From contig CM020506.1 in assembly GCA_009823395.1 (NCBI GenBank), positions 7,158,001-7,222,000 on the forward strand: 64,000 nt of DNA. The letters run 5' to 3'. Below are positions 21,840 through 36,200 of this stretch, one piece after another. Every line of letters starts with the position of its first letter. The stretch's first letter is position 1. Origin of the DNA: Thamnaconus septentrionalis. Lineage: Eukaryota > Chordata > Actinopteri > Tetraodontiformes > Monacanthidae. Made by a program: the position numbers and the translations under genes. The notes beneath the pieces are model-generated. The model was not told the origin of the DNA and searched no databases. It saw only the letters and a program-made list of their open reading frames with translations.

Positions 21840-24800
21840 CGTACGTATACTTTTTCATTTTAATTCTTGTCTGTATATTCCTTTAAAGGTTGTACACTAG
21901 GCCTCCTGGTCTCAGTGTCCATTAACGGGACTTAAACAAACACTTGAATGAAACCACTCAAGACAAAACTGAAATTACACAAAGCCATTTACTGGAATAT
22001 TTTCAGCTTTTTAAAGTAAATATTTTCATTTCTATCGCATTCCCTTGATACCAAACAACATAAACCCGAAACAGCCTAGTGTTTCTCTAAATTCCTCCCA
22101 ATTATGTCATCAATAATGCGGAGGCAGAATTACAGAACTGAATATTCTCCCTGGAAACGTGTTCATACACTATGTTTTTTTAATGAATGCATTGGGTTTA
22201 ATGTATTCTCACTGCAGTCAGTGTCATGAGCAGTGTCGGTTTTTGTGCCTTTCACAAGTATTCACTGGAGATGCACCATTTCCGGAAGTCCTGCTGCTCA
22301 CTATGACAGCGGCAGTTCTTGCGGTGCAGCAGGAATGAATTGGATTTGAATCTCAGCGGTAGGATTTCCTCTACGGAAGAACAAACATAGCATCATGTTA
22401 ATAAGCCCGTGCTTCTGAAAATCTTCGGGTGTTAGTCAGTCTGTTTTTGAGCTCACTGTGTCACAACACAACAAAAAATATATATTAAAAAACACATTGA
22501 AATTTCAACAAAGTCCTGTCACTTTAATTCACCACACAAACAAACTGAGGCGCCTTCTTGGAAAAATCACCTCTGTAAATGAGATTTTAATCTTGATAAA
22601 GGTGTCATAAATATGTGTGAATATTTATAAAGTATAAATGTATAAATCAAATTGGATGCTAGGCGACTGATGAACAGATTAAGAATTAATGAGATATGCA
22701 ATTTCCCCAAATAAAACCATGTCATAATTTGCGTCATTCAAAACCAAAGAATTTTCATTTTATAGCTTATTTTATTATGAGAAGAAATTTAGAATTGGTC
22801 TGCTTCTTTGATGAATAGATTTACACAAGCTTTCGCCTATTTTTGACAGTGTTTTGAGTTTGTTTGAAAAGTGGGAGCAGTTTATTTGCTGTGGTTCACG
22901 GACGCTGCATTGGAGAGGCAATAAACAGTCGGTAGGTCCACTCAACAGTCAGCGCATTTAGTTATTGTGCTCCAGAGGATTATAATATAACAGGAAATGG
23001 GTTTTTTCAAGTAGAGCAAATTAAACTTGAGACTGTAGTGTTTCTGGAAAGAAATAATTACTCTTGAGATGTCAGGATTCTCTACTTTGCTTTTTAAAAA
23101 CAAAAAAACAAAAACAACAACTTGATAATAAGCTTCTTCAATGAGGCCTCGTGCTTCATCTAGATTAACTATTTAAACAGGAGTGTGCGTGGGCTTGAGT
23201 GGGTGTGTGGGCGCGCAGGCAGCTTTTGTTTCCACCGACGCATCAAAAAATGTTTGCCTGAATGTAATGAAAAGCAGCAGGTGGTTCGAGAGAGAAAACG
23301 TCTTTGGCTTCGTCACTCTTTGAAAAAATTCAATTAAATTAAAAAAACAACATACTATATATAAACCAGCAGAATGATCTTTTCAATCAGCAACACATTG
23401 TCCACTGAGAAAATGGCCCTATTACTTGTTGACTTCATTGAACAAGGAGGCGACCAGAAGAGAAATATATAAGAACATTGTGAAAAAATACTTAAAATGG
23501 TTATTTTGGGTAAAATTTGTTTTCAAACTGTGCACGCTCTGTTTATGACTGAGTTCATTTTCTTCACTCCGGCTGCGGCTGTGATAGCCAGAGTGTTCCT
23601 TTTCCGTCTCCAGCTGACGTTCTGAGCTGAAATAGAAACTCTCTGACTTGTCAAATCGCTGTGCTAAATGGAAACTGCCAATTAGGCTTTAGTGTTTTTT
23701 TTGTCAAGAATTTCTCTCAAGGTTCTTTACACAAGAAGAAATACGAAAAGTACAGTACACTCTTCCCCCTCTTGCCCTGATGAAGAATTCACTCAGCTAT
23801 CAAACTGAGAAGACAAGACTTCATGAAAGAGATGGCCGGAGAGGCGGAAAAACAATTGCAGACGGACAGCTCAAAGAGGAGGATGACAGAAGACCGCTGA
23901 ACAAGATAAATCGCCCTTCGCCTGGAAATAACCTCGGAGAGCAGCCAGACCGCTGCTCCTACTGGGGCGGATAATCAGATCCAGCCAAAGTGACACCGGA
24001 ACACCTTCTGCTGGGAGAGGCATCTGCTGGAAAACTAGCATCACGTTGCGTTCAACCACTCGCTTAGTCAAAGTCAATTTTTTTGCCACAAGGCAGAATT
24101 GCTGCGTCGCTGTTTGCGGCAGTTGTTGTTGTCCCTCAATGCATTCCTTGGATAATCACGCTTCAACTCACACTCAGAGCAATCAGATTTAAACATACCT
24201 TCAATTCTTGCTCTTCCTGTCTGCCTCCAGCAGGTGTTAAAACCAATCTGATTCGTCATCCCTGATTGGAAGGAAAACTGCAAGGTCAATATTTTTTTTT
24301 TTGCAATGACTTTAAAAAAAAAAGAAGAGGAAAATAGGTTTTTGCCTTAATCCCGACTGTCTTAGTCAAGACTGTGTCAAGAGTCAAGAGTTTACGGCAA
24401 TAAGCAAAACTCATAACCTCGCAGGTTGCCCAATAACTTTCCAAATTTTATCTCTGCTTTCCAAATGCTTTCCATGGGCTCTTGGCCGGGTGGAGGAGTC
24501 AGATGAGGTCAAAGGACGTTGACAGCGTCTCACATATAAATAGATCCAGTGAAAACTAACTAATATCTATTCTCTTCCCTACTTTCTCCTGCATACACTT
24601 AGGTGGGAGATTTATGGATGTAATATTAATTCTATGTGCACACACACACCTGAGAGTTGCTTGTTAATGGTGAGGAAACGTTTCCTCCGCCTACATTGGG
24701 GAAGCGTGGCTTCGATCCTCTGTCAGGGACCTGTCACCTGCTGGAGGGGTGGGTGTCTTATTTCCCGCGGGAGGCGTGGTGGCGTTCAGAGATTCTCTCA

Positions 24801-25319
24801 TTCATCCCCTTATCCCTCTCCCTTTAACAGGTGTTGCAGGATTTTTCTTTCCTGTCAGTGAGGTGGATCCTCGCTCCTTGTGTCGACCGCCGGTCTCATT
24901 CAGACCGTGTCCTCCTACCAGTTCCTCTTTTATGTACAACCTAGACGCCGCTTTATGTCTGCAATTCTTTGCGTGTGGTGAAATCCAAATGCTGAAAAGG
25001 GAAAATAAAAAAAGGCACTAACAGGATTTTTATGTGTTGGGAATTAAATGCAGCAGTGGGCTGGCTTTCCTGAACACAACAAGATGCAGTCCACAGTTGA
25101 GCTTTGCATACACTGATGGCCCAGTGTGATACACACAGACAGTCTTGCAGCATGCTTAACACACTAAGCAGGCTGTTTTCTGTCTTCCTAATGCTGTATT
25201 TGTTGGTATTCTGCCAGTTGAAAAGTGTCCATTTGGGGCCTCAGCTTCAAGTACTTATTCACAGACAGCGACACTGTCTGTCTCTCCCAAAGCACAGGCC
25301 CAAAACAAAACAAAACAAA

Positions 25320-25700
25320 ACAAAGAAAGACAATTCATTGTTAGACTTCAATTTAATAGTCCCAACAGGGAAATTTGGTTTCACTGGCAGTACACACGGA
25401 GCAAAAACAAAAGAGCACATTGCGTGTCAATAGACATATTACGAACAGTGACAGACAAAAGGGCATCAGCGGGGTCTTCCACTCAGGATAGCTATAACTG
25501 AGAGCACCAGGGTCCTGCTTGTACGGGCTAAGCTAATTTTTAGCGTCCGGTGTCTGCATGTTGTATTGAGATCGCAAAGGGATTGGATCTGTCGTTCAGC
25601 TCGATGAGGTTGGGTGTTTGGAGACCAATAATTGTGGAAGCAAGCCTCTGGAGACTGCGGTGACATCCGCGTAACTAAAGTTTCAGCCTTGGACCCATTA
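25320..25700. other. Possible transposon-derived segment
   Basis: The segment TTAATAGTCCCAACAGGGAA is followed by ATTTGGTTTCACTGGCAG, a form seen at the edge of several fish repeats. The following 300 bases have higher complexity and an open frame on the minus strand (25466-25705) without a recognised domain. The evidence is weak and could be chance resemblance. Confidence 0.25.
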
Positions 25701-28689
25701 TCCATTTTAACATTCCTTTTACCAGCTTTAAATCCTATTTTCTGCCTTCACTAGTCTGGATCTTGCTTATTTTCACGGTTGCGATTCTCCATCCCTTCCA
25801 CCAAGATCCTTTTCAGCAAATGAAGCAACCCGAGCGATTAATCTTCGTGTGTTTCGATCTTGTCGTAGAGCCACGGCATATTTCTTCCCTAATCAGGGCC
25901 ACGGGTTGGTGTCACGACTCTCTCTCCTGGGCAATACAGACTTCCAGTAGCAATCAGCCGCTCAAGCTGTGAGCACAGACGACGGCTCTATTATCCCGAG
26001 CACAATGTGAGACCTGGTCCCTGTGGTTCTTAGTAGCAGACTTCCTGCCTTGTGAGTGTCAGACCGAATCCACTCAAATCGAGGTGGCTTAGCGTTGTTT
26101 TACTGACCAAAGAGCTCCAGAAAACAGAATATTTAGCCCTGCATTAATCAGCTCCCTGCCAAGACTGCTGCTGTGTCCGACCCTTCCATACGGCCAGGGG
26201 GAGTGATCACTAACCCAGAAGAGGTGTCACAAAGGTACAAGTGCCCTCGGTACATCAGTTTATGCTGACTTCTATTCTCAAATGGGACATTTTGTGAACA
26301 TCTCAAGATCACTCCTGTCGCCCCACCACTGAAGCGTGTGATACAAGTAAACCTCCCCTATCTTAGAACAGTAAATATAACTAACAAATAAAACTAAAAT
26401 GTCGGTAGCGATAGTCTTCCTCAGCTAAAAGGTGACACTAAAAGCAAAGTTCACAGTTGCTTGGGAAGATAAACTGCAACCGTCTCTGTGATCATCTGCA
26501 GCAATATTAGGCGGAATTACACAGTATGAGCAGGTGACGTTCAAATTGTGCGTTAGCAAGCACAAAAGAAGATTGTACCTGCAAATTGCTTTTTACGGAT
26601 CTGGTTCACTTGCCATTTTCCTCACCCACTTCATTGAAGATTAATACGCACAGTCGCCTATGCCAGGTTTTAATTTGTTTTTTTGTGAACATGAATCATC
26701 CTGTGTCACTCCCTGTCCAATCGACAATTTGGTTTGATTCACTTGCAGCGAAAATAGTACCTGAGACCAGGAACTCCCTCCAAATGGAAACGTTTAAAAC
26801 CCAAGAGCAATTGCATCATTGCATTTTGTTCTCGTCATCGTCTTTTTTCTCTCTACTTGACAACAGTTCACCTTTTATCCAAGAGCCTTTTCTCAGTTCT
26901 AAAAGGGGATCTAGGGAGTCACAGGTATTTGACCTCATCCCCACCCTGTAAGCATGTGAGTTGTTTTGTGATGGTGAGGGGGAAAAAACCCACAAGTGGC
27001 CACTTACAAGGCAGCCTCAAGGTCTCTCCTCAGACGGCTTAATCCCTGATTCACACCGCAACCCGCCTGAGCACAACAAATCACATGACGGCCAAATGAG
27101 GTACACAGGCAAGATAACGACTCACTAATTGGAGTTTTCTCAAGCACAAATACAACCTTCTAATTTGGTAGCACCGGTCTGCCTAATTATCTGCCTTTGC
27201 AGAGAACACCGGAAACAAGGCTTGGTTCATTAGATGATAATTAGTTTTAAAAACAAATAAACTACCGGAACATTATGCATTCAAAACCGCCCCAGTGAAA
27301 TCAGTTGTCAGTGTGCCACCCTGCCATCACAGTTGACTTTCACACAAGATAAAAACAAACACTGAAATTAATCGCTGGTTCTGTTTCTTTTTGTTTTTTG
27401 TTATCCCAGCAGGCAGCTGCTGTCAGATGGCATCGTTGCATCCCTTCAATAAATCCTCATAATGGCAACCCTTTTATTTGCCTCTCCTGCTACAGTTTGG
27501 CTTTTATGAGCAAACAAATGTGATTCATGACACAGTCTCCTAATTTATGGTCCCTGACTCTTTTTGGTGGAGACACTCCTGCAATAAAGCATTTGATTTC
27601 CCTCCTTGAAAGCTTCTGAAGAAGGTGTTTATCACAACCAAGACTTCATTGTCAATTTTCAAACTTTTTGGCAGCGCTCTGCAGCTTGGCAAGTTAAAAT
27701 TCCAGCGAGAGCAGCGTTCCTGGGACTGAAGTGCGTCACACACGCTGATGTCATAAAGCTTGTGCAACGTGGCTCATTTGCATATTGCTGCTCCTCTACC
27801 TCCCGCAGCATCCTGCAGGATTCGTGAGCGTCTCCCGGCCCGCACTGATGTGACTTCCGCCTGGATATGTCGCGTGCGTTTGAGTGGGAGGGCGGCGCTC
27901 TGTTAACGTGACATGATTATCCAGTCATGTAAACAGACTTTCCTGTGTGAGCGCCGGCGTTGGATGATAACACAGACGTACATCTGCGAGCGGCGGGGCA
28001 GGCGGCATGAGTCATTCGTCTTCCGGAGCAGAGGCGCTGCGCTGCTCACAGGGGAGCCTGTCAGACTGATTTATTTTTTTACGAGCATTTTAGCGCAGAA
28101 AAGCATTAAAGACATGCTTTACATTCTCTCTTCCACCTCCTCTTCCCAGATAGACCTTAAGTGTGTCTTTTTTCGGAAGAGGAGCCGGCTAAGATTCTAA
28201 TCAGAGCTAAATTTGCAAATGAACACTAGCCTGCCGGCTCAGCAGATCAAGACTCGCACCGTCTTCCAAGTGGGGCCAAGACTGGCTGAACCTGTGACAT
28301 CCCAAACCAAGACCCGAGACACAAGATTGTCTCTTGAAAGAGAGTGTTTTGGCCGCACGGATGCCGGCTTTGTGCCTCCTCATTTTCATTCATTTTTGGC
28401 AGCTAATGTGAACAGATCCTGTTTTTCTGAGCTTCGGAGCCGTAGGCAGCATCCATTCGGACAAAACGGCCGTTAACAAACCTCAAACTTCTGCCGCTCA
28501 GTCTTGCTGTACAAGTTGCACTCAACAGTGCATCACAGTCGGAGACTTTCCCTGGATGAGGCGGCACGGCTCAATTAATTTGCACAGTCTGCCTTCAAGT
28601 CCTTTGGCCAGCTGGCAGCTGTCACTGTCACACCATGGAGTAGATTACAAAGGTAGACATTTACACTAATCTTCGCCTTGAGTCTTTTT

Positions 28690-29010
28690 TTATGAAGGAA
28701 CATAAAGTTGTAGAAGCTGAGGTCCCTCCTCCACCATTTACCACTATTCCTATGGTGGTTAGAAAACAGAGTTCTGGAGCTGAGCTCTATATGACATCAT
28801 AAACGGTACTAAAGCCTCACTGATACCCCTCCCAGGTTTGAATAACCTCTCTGTCAAGGCGGCTTTTAGATAAAACTGAGCTTTTTTTTTTAAACTGGTG
28901 GCTGTAACCACAGAGCTAAACATGCTCTTTTCAGGTCCACTAGTCCATTGGTCGGTCGAGGATAAAAAAGAAATATCTGAAATAGGCCATAAAATGGGGC
29001 CTTTACCATG
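28690..29010. repeat. Possible non-autonomous repeat
   Basis: The stretch contains TATGACATCATAAACGG, CCTCACTGATACCCCTCCC and near its end CCATAAAATGGGGCCTTTA. It shares the order dinucleotide-rich start, TGAyrTCA-type block and CACyGATAyCCCTCCCAG with 7892-8260. The shared CTCAC-GATA-CCTCCCAG block suggests one family. Boundaries are unclear. Confidence 0.3.
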
Positions 29011-29271
29011 TAATTTTCTTTACATTGCTTGACAGGAAGAAATGAGGGAAGGCTTCATTTCACATGGGTTTTAACTGGGAATAATCTCAGCTGGATGCCG
29101 TGAAAAGAACCTGCTTACACATTTATCCTAATTAGCGTGTGTGCAGTTTAACCTCAGGGGACCAGAGACCCTCCCAGTCGCAACTTCTGTTAAATTAAAA
29201 GTTCAATGGCAGGTGATTTGTCTTTTCTTTAAAAAAAAAAAATCTATATTTGCTCTGCCCGTTTGTCATAC

Positions 29272-29275
<4 letters not shown>

Positions 29276-29343
<68 letters not shown>
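29276..29343 (+). repeat. (CA)n microsatellite
   Basis: A pure CA run of about 68 bases. The His-Thr open frames across it are artefacts of the repeat. Confidence 0.96.
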
Positions 29344-29345
<2 letters not shown>

Positions 29346-31160
29346 TTCATATTTGAATTAAAACCACTCACCAATATTTATTTTGTGTACAACCAACATG
29401 TTCCACATCTCACTGCAGTCATTGCCTACTACACATGTGACCTTTTCCTAGTTTCCTAAATGGGAGAGCTTACTCTATCTTAGGCATCCTGCAACCTTCA
29501 ATGGATAAATAAATAAATAATTCTGGGAGTGCACGCCCCACTAGGTAGATACCCGAAGCTCAACCTTTCTCTACATGGCACTAATTGAATTTCACTAGCG
29601 TGCTTTAGCTCTCTAAGCCTTCCTGGGAGACATTACGTAAAGGCGGACGACATGCTGCGAGGATAAACTGCAACATCCACAATTTTTTTTGAGAAGGAAA
29701 CTGTTTGTTTGGTTTTTTTTTTAAAATTCCTGCCTGTGGGTGAGGAGGTAACAGAACTAATGTCTTTAACCATTAATAATGAGGTTAGTGTACACAATGG
29801 GCTGCAAGCCGGCCAATGCTGCCTGTCACAGCCGTGTGGGGAGGGAAATTCGGTGAAATATGGGGCTCTATGGTTAGCTGGCTCTCTGAAATTGCCTTGT
29901 GGAGCTTTTAACAGCGGTGGCTTTTGGTTCAAACTCAACACGTCTTGGCTGTCACGGAGGCATTTATTCATTGGGCTTCAATGGGCCAGATAGCACCGAG
30001 CTCAGATAAGACCTGACATAATGTTATCAAAAGTGTCTTGACTGCAGCGGTAATTTTTACTCCCTTATCATCCTGTTTTTGCAAGTCAATATTTTTTTTT
30101 CTTCAATAAGTGACAGAGTTATGAATTTCTCCAGTGAAGTTTTCTTCTTGTGTGGTTGGTTGCATGAGTATTGCTCACATCCATCCACCAGAAGTCGGCA
30201 GCTGCCTACAACCCAAGGATTCGCTTAAGCATTTTGGGAACAAATTAATCTCAGCGGTAAGATTTTGTTTAAAAAAAAATAGCCGAGGGAAAAGTTTCTG
30301 ATGCAATATGGTTGAAAATTCGATTGCCCGTTTTTTTTCTTTTCCGAAAGTAGCTTCACTCTTGCATCCATAATCACAACCAATCACGTCTACCACTTGG
30401 GGTAAAATTTTGGGGGAAAGTTGTTGCATTTCTCTCCAAAACAACTGGGTTTTTGCTGCCCTTCGTTGCGATGAAAGTAAGTGTGAACAGCTGTTGGCTC
30501 CTTCCCCTGAAACCCCTTCTTTTTGTCCCTTCCAAACATGGAGGAAGTCTAAAGCACAAGATCTAACGGGAAGTTAAAACCCAGCATTTCTGCTGGAGGC
30601 CATAAACAAAGGGCAAAAAATCCACTTTTCCTCCTCATCAGTTGTCTTCGCATGCAGTGCTGTTTGGCAAGACGACAAAAAAACATTAGGGTGTTTTTTT
30701 TAATCTTGTCATCAAAAGTTCCCATCAAAACAAAAGTTCAGAGACTTCCTCCACAGTCATTCCAGCAGTCCAGACGCAAAATATGTTGGCACAACGCTGG
30801 AGCCAGCTTAGTTTACAGTGCAAAAGCAACATTTTACGAGTTGTGTTTCTCTTTCACTGAGTTGCTTTATACTGAAATTCCAATAGAGTCTCAGGGTGAA
30901 TTACTAATGAGCTTGTTGCAACAGTTGTTTTCCCCGCCACGGCACCCAAATGTCGACATCTGCTGTGGGCGATTAATTTTTTTATATTTGTTTTTTACAA
31001 GCTCGCCCGAATCTCCAAATTGTTGAATAATAAATGGGGGCAACATTCCTTTTAGGGTGAATTATGCCTGAAGGGGATCTTTTTTGTATTACCTTCTGTT
31101 TAACTCTGTTTTTGACTCACAGCAACTTTGACTGACCTTGTCTCCTGTTCTCACCGTCAG

Positions 31161-31288
31161 GTGGAATCCCCTTCATCCTGACCGGAGAGCTGTTTGAGCA
31201 GTCGTACCGCCCAGCTGCCTTCATGATCGCCGGCACTGTAAACTGGTTGTCCAATTTTGCTGTGGGCCTTCTGTTTCCCTTCATCCAG
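31161..31288 (+). CDS. slc2a9: slc2a9 exon encoding helix 10 core and helix 11
   Basis: This 128-base exon follows CTCACCGTCAG and precedes GTAGGT. Its first two bases complete the split Gly codon and it leaves in phase 0 after Gln. With the preceding codon it encodes [20 protein letters not shown] and then [13 protein letters not shown] and [15 protein letters not shown] is the GLUT9 version of the GPGPIPW element at the helix 10 bend; the Trp that GLUT1 has here is Phe, as in other GLUT9 proteins. RPAA and NWLSNF are conserved family motifs. This exon is the strongest single evidence for the SLC2A9 assignment. Confidence 0.96.
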
Positions 31289-32407
31289 GTAGGTCACTTC
31301 ACCTGAGCTGGCGTTCATCTGGAAATGTCTCAATCTGTGTCCGTGGGTGGGGACTACTGAGATGCCCCCTCCACACTCCTCCCCCTGGAAACTGCTCGCC
31401 AACCAGAATCTACTTGGACTCAACAAGCAGATTGCCAACTACACAAAACCAACATTTGCCGTGTGTCCTGCTCTTCTGCTTCATTTTCTTTTCTGAAATC
31501 ATTAACTCTCTCGGCTCATGACATGCAACTTCAAGAGATTAGTTTGGCTGGTTTATAAAATGTTGCCTTTTTTGTCACACACCATCAATTGTGTGGATAA
31601 GGCCAATGAGACAACAGTTAAGCGTGAAGCAATTTGCAGTCTGGAAGATTTGTCACATCTGCTCTTAGACTGAGTGGAAAATTGTCCCAGAAGTGATACT
31701 CATTAGACTGCTTGTGTGCGTGCTTGAGTGTGTGCATGCATGTGAGCATGCGTGCGTGTTCTTATCAAGGAAACTACAGTTGTCTCGCAGGTAGCTTGGG
31801 CTTCTTCAACACTTTCCTTTGATTCACTGTCATTTTTGTTGTCTTCACATTCAAAAAGACAAACACGAAGTGTTCAGAGAGAGATCTGATCTGTTTGTAG
31901 GACTAGGTCTTGCTATCCCTCAATAGATGTACCTAAGGCACTGATGAGACACTGTGGCTTTCGAGTGAGAGATGGCATCCTTTGGGTTATCAAGTGGGCA
32001 GCCTCCTTCACTAGAGAGAGAGAGAGAGACCACGACCAGTATCCCTCTTCCCTTTATGTCCAAATTGACAAATGGTGGGTCAGCTTGTGGAGGAGGGAAC
32101 AAACAGGAAGGTTGAGGAGAGAACACCTAGACACCACCAAACAACACCTGGCCACATGCAACACTAATACGGAGATGAGTCACAATTAAGCACTGTTAAA
32201 ATCAGTTTACGCAGCCTTTCAGTCACACCTGTGCCAACTGGTTGTTCCAGTGGACTTCCTAAAAAAAAAACAAAAAAAAAACACAGATCAAGTAATGAAA
32301 AACAAAACCTTTGGCAGTATGCAGGCTGCTCTTTTGAGATTACTCACAACAGAAAATTGAGATTGAAATGAATGAATGGAAATGTCCGTCATTCTAAATG
32401 AGTAAGG

Positions 32408-32482
32408 CACACACACATACACACACACACACACGCGCACACACGCACACAGGCACACACACACACACACACACACACACAC
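32408..32482 (+). repeat. (CA)n microsatellite with interruptions
   Basis: The CA run has single TA, CGCG and GG interruptions, which suggests an older, more stable tract than the pure one at 29276. Confidence 0.95.
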
Positions 32483-33114
32483 CAAACATTGGATCCAAAT
32501 TTGGAAGCAAAGTCAAAACTAATCATTTCTCAGCGTTTTGTGTGGCCTCTCAGTGCCAGTTCTTTGGCGCTGAGCTCGAGGAACTAATTATTTCTACTGG
32601 TCTCAGGACGACTTGATTGGATTGCATCCGGATTGGATGACACATCCTTTTGAGAGCAAAGCGCAGAAGTACTGTTTCATGTCTCGCAGTATGTCCCCTG
32701 AATAGCTGAGCAACCTTTTAAACACCCGACGCTGTGAGTCAGAGAGGAAAGCTTTGCCTCTAATTGCTGTTTTAAAAGTGGACATAGACTCAAACCTAAT
32801 GGAAAGTCTCCTCTGTTTGAACTTAGAGCTGCTGCCTGACTTCAAGTTCAACAAAAGTTTGCATAATGTGTAAAAAAAAAACAACTTGTGCAATCTCGAT
32901 TTCACCTGTAAACAAATGTGGAAGCTGCTTAACTCATAGATGAATCCATTCTGTGGACTTTTACATTCAGGCTGAAGTCAGTCGATATAATCTCAGTCAA
33001 AGTTGTAGTAGTGAAAAGAAATCCTTCATCATTCACAATCCTCTAAAAATAGAACATTTTTGGATTTGAATGTAAGAAGTTGAAAATACTGTGAAAAAAA
33101 TACTAAAATATGCT

Positions 33115-33225
33115 GTCCAGGGTGTACCCTGCCTTCGCCCTAAGACAGCTGGGATAGGCTCCAGCAGACCCCCGTGATCCTGAATTGGAATAAGCGGGTA
33201 TAGAAGATGGATGGATGGATGGATG
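33115..33225 (+). repeat. 5'-truncated 3' end of fish dispersed repeat with (GGAT)n tail
   Basis: The copy reads GTCCAGGGTGTACCCTGCC, TTCGCCCTAAGACAGCTGGG, ATAGGCTCCAGCAGACCCCC, GTGATCCTGAATTGG, AATAAGCGGGTATAGAAG and ends in ATGGATGGATGGATGG. It is nearly identical to 51972-52098. The 5' truncation with a simple-repeat tail is the pattern left by target-primed reverse transcription. Confidence 0.85.
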
Positions 33226-36200
33226 CTATTTGTGCGTGATTATTTTCCATCTCTGGCTTTCACTATAAATGAGCTCCACTCTTTCGCTCTAGTTCTCTGC
33301 GATGAAGGAACACTTCTCTCCCTTCTCTCCGTTTCTTAGACTGAACTCCCTCCGCCAGTCTTCACACCCCACTCGTCCTTCATCATTTCACGATAACTTT
33401 TGACCCTGAAGTAATGAAATTGAGACAAAAAACATTAATCTGTAATGCACACACTGAAATTCAAGTGTATCTTGTTTTTATGATTTAAATATAAATAAGT
33501 ATTTAACTGTTTGCACATCATAAGTTGTTGCTAGTTGTAGAAAACATCTGTTGCACAAAGTTTTGCTGGAGGTGCTCTCAGCAAAGACTTCATCTCTTCA
33601 GATCATTTCATCCTTCACGGCACACAACACAGCTGTTTCTGGTCTGCTACAAAACACTGAACAATCAGCGAAACTGTGCATTTTTTCCAGGGTTTTTTTT
33701 CATCTAAAAATGTATCATGCAAAAGCCACAATCAATTTAGTCACACTGAGGCTGGCTACCAGCTGCAGTTTTGACTCATCTGGAACAATAAGTAAACATC
33801 ATGCGAGCAACTTGCTGCTATCTGTAGCTCTGAAACTAGTTTGTGAGAAAGTTTTTAAGTTAGTCATGGTCAAGATTTCACGGCTTGCAATAAAGCAGCT
33901 GCTGTATCCCGACAGCCGTCATTCTCCTCCCTCACCTTTTGCTCGTTGTTTACTTCAAACTCATGAGCACAACAACCGCAATGCCTACGTTCCTGCTCTG
34001 CTTCTCGTTTTCTTTTCTGTCTGTTACCATGTGTGGACAGGTGATGCAGGCTGTGTCGTGCACTGACGTCAATTCAAATATGTCACAGGCTGCGCTTCTG
34101 TCAAATACCGCAGAGGAAACTGAGGAGCAAACTCAGCAGGATGATGTTTTTAATCTTTTGAAAACAAAAAATGCAATCAGTCTGTCGGCCTTGGTGGAGT
34201 GTAGAAGTAGGATTCCATCTGCAGTGCTGCAGGCAGCCAGGTTCTACTGTGCAGAAGGAAAAGGGCTGTTAAAAAGGGCAATTGGACAGAATAACCGAGT
34301 TTCCATGAAGTGTATTTCGAAGATTATCACAGTTTTTTGTTACAGAAGCAGCAAAAGAGTTTGCTTACCAAGCTTTAGGTTGTTTCTGTATGTTAAGAGA
34401 CAGAGCAAATATGAACAATGTTGCATGGAAGCAGGTAGCAGAAGCCAGACAATAAAAGCACAAGGATGAGGCAGAAGCATTTATTTTGACCACTTTAGTT
34501 TGTGCACTCTGAACAAAGCAAACTTCACACCATGTCCAGGCTTATTAGATCCGTGGAGTGGAGCTCATTGGAAACCTGCACGATCGTTAAAGCCTCAGTG
34601 TGCGTATGTTGCCCGGGGCTTTATTGTCCCTGTGCGGAAACTCCAGACGATGGCCCCAATCTTAGCTCTCTGCCCGAGGGAGAATTCATTTATTTAAGAT
34701 CTGACCAGAAAGCGTTTAAAAAAGTTCCTCGCGGTTTCGCTGGAGGCTCGCCGCTGCATACCTGTTTACTCAGCGGCACTTTCAGATGCCTCCACAGTAT
34801 CAAAGCATTTCAACTTGTTGTGATCCTCGCTGTGGCCGCAAACAAGTGACGCGGTTCGGCTTGGCCGTTCAGCTGTGGGCTCCTCATCAGCGTGTTGGCT
34901 GACAGTCAGCAGAGGCACTGCACTGGAGGGACGAGGGCACGTATGCTTTAGTGTTGGGGGATGTCGGGGTTTGGGGGGCATAAATAATTTCTTAACGTGT
35001 CAGTGCGCCGCAGTCAGGTTTAGAGCTATTGTGAAGGATCTATGGCACAGGAAACACAATTACCCTTCACTGCGGGATTCCATTAAAGCAGCGTTGCCGA
35101 CCCTTAGAGCACTGCTCCGTCGCCTTCACCGCCTTCACGTCACAATCACAGTTACACACAATGAAAGACATGTCACCACTAGCGGCCTTGTGCGTGTGTG
35201 CAGCGTGCCTGCAGCGTGCGTGTGCGTGTGAAGGAAAGCGGAGGTTGTAAATGCTGCATATAAAAGGTTAATCACGGTTATCAGTGCGTTCTGCAATGAA
35301 GTTGGAAGAAGCGCTTACACAACAGTAAGGGGACATTAAACAGCTACGTCCATTAGTAAGCTCACTTTTGCTACTAATGGATTCCCTTTGCGATGTTTGC
35401 CCATGTGCAACAAATGGCGCTGATGTAAGTAGCGCAATTTATGCAATAAAACTCTGTGCATGATTCTGAGCGATTCCTTTCTTCTCTTCACAGTTCTGCA
35501 TACACACACGACCCTCGCAGCAGAAAATAACTTTGGCACCGTTCCCTTCATAATTCAGTGCAGATTTGGTGGCATCTGTTAGAAGAAAGCTGTCTTTTTA
35601 ACCACCATACAGAAAAAAACATCCCTCTGCGTATTTGACTTTAGTCTTTTATTTATTTTCCTATTTTACAAAAATGCAGCACCTCACACACAGAGACATA
35701 CAACAGCACACAAACAGGAAACAGCAGCAGTTCGTCTCACTGTATTTCTAAGGGCATGTTCACGCAGACAGACTGAAAAGACATTGACCCGCGACCTTCT
35801 GTCGAAGCTTCTTTTTCCTGCTGCCCCTGCAGATAAAACCATAATTTGTCCTTTCAGTCTGCTGCACCAGAGTGCCATGTGAGTGAACTCAAGAATAATA
35901 AAAAAGAAAAGGCCATGCTATGCTGAACCACAGCATGAGATTGTGAAGAATGAGTGCAGGATCAGTGCATGGTTTAGTTTTATTTTAAAAGAGCGCAGTA
36001 GAGAAGTAGGAAGCACACATGCTGTTGTCAGTTTTCTATTTGTCTAAGTAGCACACTGGGGAAACTGGCACATTCTTTATTTCCAAAGCTTTAATCTGAA
36101 AATACAGACAATATATTGCGCTGTGGGTTATCTGATTACTTTTAAAGTGCTGGGACTGGAGCATCCACACAAACAGTTTTCCTTGCTTGCCCTAAGAAAT

